From positions 1-7,704 of the forward strand of contig CADBTX010000321.1 of the NCBI GenBank assembly GCA_902797705.1: a stretch of DNA of 7,704 bases, written 5' to 3'. Origin of the DNA: an uncultured Lachnospiraceae bacterium. Its GTDB lineage: Bacteria; Bacillota; Clostridia; Lachnospirales; Lachnospiraceae. This document shows positions 5,585-7,704 of the stretch, piece by piece. The notes below the pieces were generated by a model, which was not told where the DNA came from, did no database searches, and worked only from the letters and a program-made list of their open reading frames with translations. Each line of letters begins with the position of its first letter. Position 1 is the stretch's first letter. Position numbers and translations under genes: made by a program.

Positions 5585-7603
5585 ATGGCAGCCAGCAGAA
5601 AAAGAACATCGCTAAAAAAGACCCTGTTAACAAAGATAATCATCCTTGTGGCGGTGATAATAGTGATAATCACCCAGATAAGCATCAAGCTTGCCGCGGA
5701 TAATATCCAGTCTCTGACAAACGGTATCCTGGCCAGAGAGTCGGCAACCTATGCCGGAGAGATATACAGTTGGTGGAGCAGTATAGAGGAAAGGGTTGAG
5801 CAGACCGCCAATGTAATGAGGAATCTGCCGGAGAGTTCCCGTGAAGAGACCCTGGCCATGCTGCTGGAACTCACCAAGGCGGATCCCGATTCCCAGGATA
5901 TCTACATAGCCTACGGGGATGACAACACCTTCCTGGACGGCTCCGGATGGGTGCCGGATGACAGCTTCGTCTTCACTGACAGGCCCTGGTACCAGGGAGC
6001 CCTTGCCAGCAAGGGAGCCATCTATTCATCCGAGCCATATGTGGATGCGTCCACAGGTAAGACCTGTCTTGCCTGCGCTGTCATGCTCCGGGACAATGTG
6101 GTTCTTAGCAGTGATATCAATTTTGACAAGGTCGCGGAAAAGGTGGCAGGATTCTCATCCATCTCTCCCGATGCAAAATACTATATCGTAAACAAGGAAA
6201 CAAAGGATATCCTGATAAGCAGCGTGCCTGACGGCGTGGGGCAGACACTGGACGACACCACGGATCCCGTGGCATCCGGTGTGGGAAAAGTCTTTGCCAC
6301 ACTTAATACCGATGCAGCCGCAGGCGGAGAAAAGGTTAAGACCGTAAATACCGCCGCCGGATCCATGATGGTATCCGCAACGGACATCGAGCACACCTCC
6401 TGGGTGGTAATAAGCGCGGTTCCCTCATCTCTCTTAAGCCAGAGCATAATAAAGGTCATGGTGGTAACCTTTATCAGTGCCATCATACTTCTCATTCTTC
6501 TTTCGATACTGATCTACATCATAATAAGCAAGGGCATAAATCCCGTGGCCAAGGTAACAGAGAGGATCACGGATATCAGCAAGGGAGACTTTACCGTCAC
6601 TCTTGAGCCTGAAGGAAATAATGAGATCACGACCTTAAGTGAGAGCCTGAATGAATACATTGAAAAGATGAGATTTACCCTCAACAGCCTTTCGGATATT
6701 TCCGGCGCCATGAACAGCAGGGCCGGAGAGTGCTTTGATATTTCACACACCATCTCGGATGCAAACAGCAATCAGGGTGAGTCCATTGAGAAGCTGAATA
6801 ACATCCTTAACGGCATGACGAGATCCATTGAGGAGATCGCCCATGCGGCAACGGATCTTGCCGCCACCTCCAGCCAGCTGGCAGGAAACGCCGATGATGT
6901 GAGACGGCTCTGCGACGAGACCCTTGAATCCTCCGGAAAGGGCAAGGAGGAAATGGAAGCCATGACAAGGAACGTAAATACACTGGGAGATACTCTTGGA
7001 GAGCTTACGTCACTTATCAGGGCAACCGCGAAGTCCGTGGAAGAGATCACCAGCATCACGGATACCATCAACGCCATTTCAAATCAGACCAACCTGCTTT
7101 CCCTTAACGCATCCATTGAGGCTGCAAGGGCAGGAGAGATGGGTAAGGGATTTGCGGTGGTGGCATCGGAAGTCGGGATACTGGCGAACCAGTCCTCCGA
7201 AGCTACGGACACCATTCGCAGGCTTATCGATGACATCACGAAGAACATCGTGGATATCAATAAAAAGGCGGATATCTGCCTTAAGGATATGGAGGCCTGC
7301 ATTAACGGAGTGTCTGAGGCCAATGAATCCTTCAGGACTATCTATGATGACGTAGCCAAGGCTACAGACGGCATCGCCGAGATAGCAAGCGGCATAGAGA
7401 AGATCAATGATGTGGCTTCCAATAATGCGGCAAGCACCGAGGAGCAGGCGTCCGGTATCAATGAGGTTCTGAGCTTAAGCGATATGATCGTTAGCGAGAG
7501 CAACAAGCTTCGCCAGGAGACGGAGAATATCACAAGCATCTCCGAGAACCTGAACCAGTACTCTGACGAGATCAATTCAGATCTGTCGCAGTACACGCTG
7601 TGA
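5585..7603 (+). CDS. Methyl-accepting chemotaxis protein with dCache sensor domain
   Basis: A 672-residue chemoreceptor controlling the CheA/CheW pathway and so flagellar motion. A basic N-terminus leads into membrane helix 1 (about 16-36), then a periplasm-equivalent double-Cache domain (37-288), helix 2 (289-315), HAMP (316-368) and a long cytoplasmic signalling coiled coil. The tip is canonical, QTNLLSLNASIEAARAGE (501-518) followed by GKGFAVVASEV (520-530), although the usual R of EVR is G531. The sensor has R133-P-W135-Y136, Y152-V-D154 and D177, most of the dCache amino-acid-binding signature as I recall it from PctA-type receptors, so amino acids are the likely ligand class. No C-terminal CheR-tethering pentapeptide is present. 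Two ribosome binding sites precede the ATG: AAGGAG (5568-5573, 11 bases away) and AGGAG (5577-5581, 3 bases away). It probably has its own promoter, or is read through from the CDF gene 92 bases upstream. Confidence 0.95.
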   Translation: MAASRKRTSLKKTLLTKIIILVAVIIVIITQISIKLAADNIQSLTNGILARESATYAGEIYSWWSSIEERVEQTANVMRNLPESSREETLAMLLELTKADPDSQDIYIAYGDDNTFLDGSGWVPDDSFVFTDRPWYQGALASKGAIYSSEPYVDASTGKTCLACAVMLRDNVVLSSDINFDKVAEKVAGFSSISPDAKYYIVNKETKDILISSVPDGVGQTLDDTTDPVASGVGKVFATLNTDAAAGGEKVKTVNTAAGSMMVSATDIEHTSWVVISAVPSSLLSQSIIKVMVVTFISAIILLILLSILIYIIISKGINPVAKVTERITDISKGDFTVTLEPEGNNEITTLSESLNEYIEKMRFTLNSLSDISGAMNSRAGECFDISHTISDANSNQGESIEKLNNILNGMTRSIEEIAHAATDLAATSSQLAGNADDVRRLCDETLESSGKGKEEMEAMTRNVNTLGDTLGELTSLIRATAKSVEEITSITDTINAISNQTNLLSLNASIEAARAGEMGKGFAVVASEVGILANQSSEATDTIRRLIDDITKNIVDINKKADICLKDMEACINGVSEANESFRTIYDDVAKATDGIAEIASGIEKINDVASNNAASTEEQASGINEVLSLSDMIVSESNKLRQETENITSISENLNQYSDEINSDLSQYTL

Positions 7604-7634
7604 GAATTATTGGAACAGGGGGAGCTTTGTTAAG

Positions 7635-7682
7635 CCTTCCCCCCTTGGGGGGAAGGTGTCAGCGAAGCTGACGGATGAGGGC
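7635..7682. repeat. Double-hairpin intergenic repeat (C-run/G-run type)
   Basis: CCTTCCCCCC (7635-7644) pairs perfectly with GGGGGGAAGG (7647-7656), and GTCAGC (7658-7663) with GCTGAC (7667-7672) around GAA, followed by GGATGAGGGC. From memory this resembles a repeat scattered between genes in many gut Clostridia. It lies 31 bases after the chemoreceptor stop. The first hairpin is strong enough to stall or protect the 3' end of the transcript, but no T-run follows, so its role as terminator is uncertain. The repeat-family identity is recalled, not searched. Confidence 0.65.
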
Positions 7683-7704
7683 AAAACATCATTACATTTA
7701 TTTC

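Noticed and set aside
6772..7323. Minus-strand open frames opposite the chemoreceptor signalling domain
   Set aside because: The serine/alanine-rich peptides are the expected antisense of coiled-coil codons; the chemoreceptor frame carries the canonical tip motif.

Overview
The window reads as chromosomal DNA of a motile, Gram-positive anaerobe of the Clostridia, most likely a Lachnospiraceae member (Butyrivibrio/Lachnospira-like). The evidence is the strong AGGAGG-type ribosome binding sites, protein families typical of that group (DUF6765, multi-domain membrane HD-GYP proteins, dCache chemoreceptors), and a C-run/G-run hairpin repeat at the right end that resembles a common intergenic repeat of gut Clostridia. 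The genus assignment is inference; no rRNA or marker gene is present.

Layout. Bases 1-242 hold no convincing gene. They are packed with perfect inverted repeats and two near-identical 15-base direct repeats (13-27 and 123-137), so they look like a structured intergenic element. Bases 243-2414 are a tight three-gene operon on the minus strand, transcribed 2414 to 243: a four-helix membrane protein of unknown function, a DUF6765 protein with an H-x3-D-x3-H motif, and a six-helix DUF308/HdeD-like membrane protein. The genes overlap by one base or are 10 bases apart. Bases 2415-2502 are a compact divergent promoter region in which the best plus-strand and minus-strand promoter candidates lie on top of each other.

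Bases 2503-5492 are a two-gene plus-strand operon: a 703-residue membrane HD-GYP cyclic-di-GMP phosphodiesterase with two separate membrane sensory regions, overlapping by 4 bases (TTGA) a divergent cation diffusion facilitator (CDF)-like protein whose usual Asp/His metal site is altered. Bases 5493-5584 form a short intergenic gap with a 15-base palindrome. Bases 5585-7603 encode a methyl-accepting chemotaxis protein with a dCache sensor that carries several residues of the amino-acid-binding signature. After it, 7635-7682 is a double-hairpin repeat.

How the genes may work together. The right half is environmental sensing: the HD-GYP enzyme would lower cyclic-di-GMP in response to a signal seen in or outside the membrane, which generally favours motility, and the chemoreceptor would steer that motility. 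Coupled translation suggests that the CDF-like protein acts with, or supplies a signal to, the HD-GYP protein. The left operon has no assignable pathway; a soluble probable metallo-hydrolase between two membrane proteins suggests a membrane-linked or lipid-related job. No CRISPR array, tRNA, rRNA, intact transposase or recognisable riboswitch was seen.
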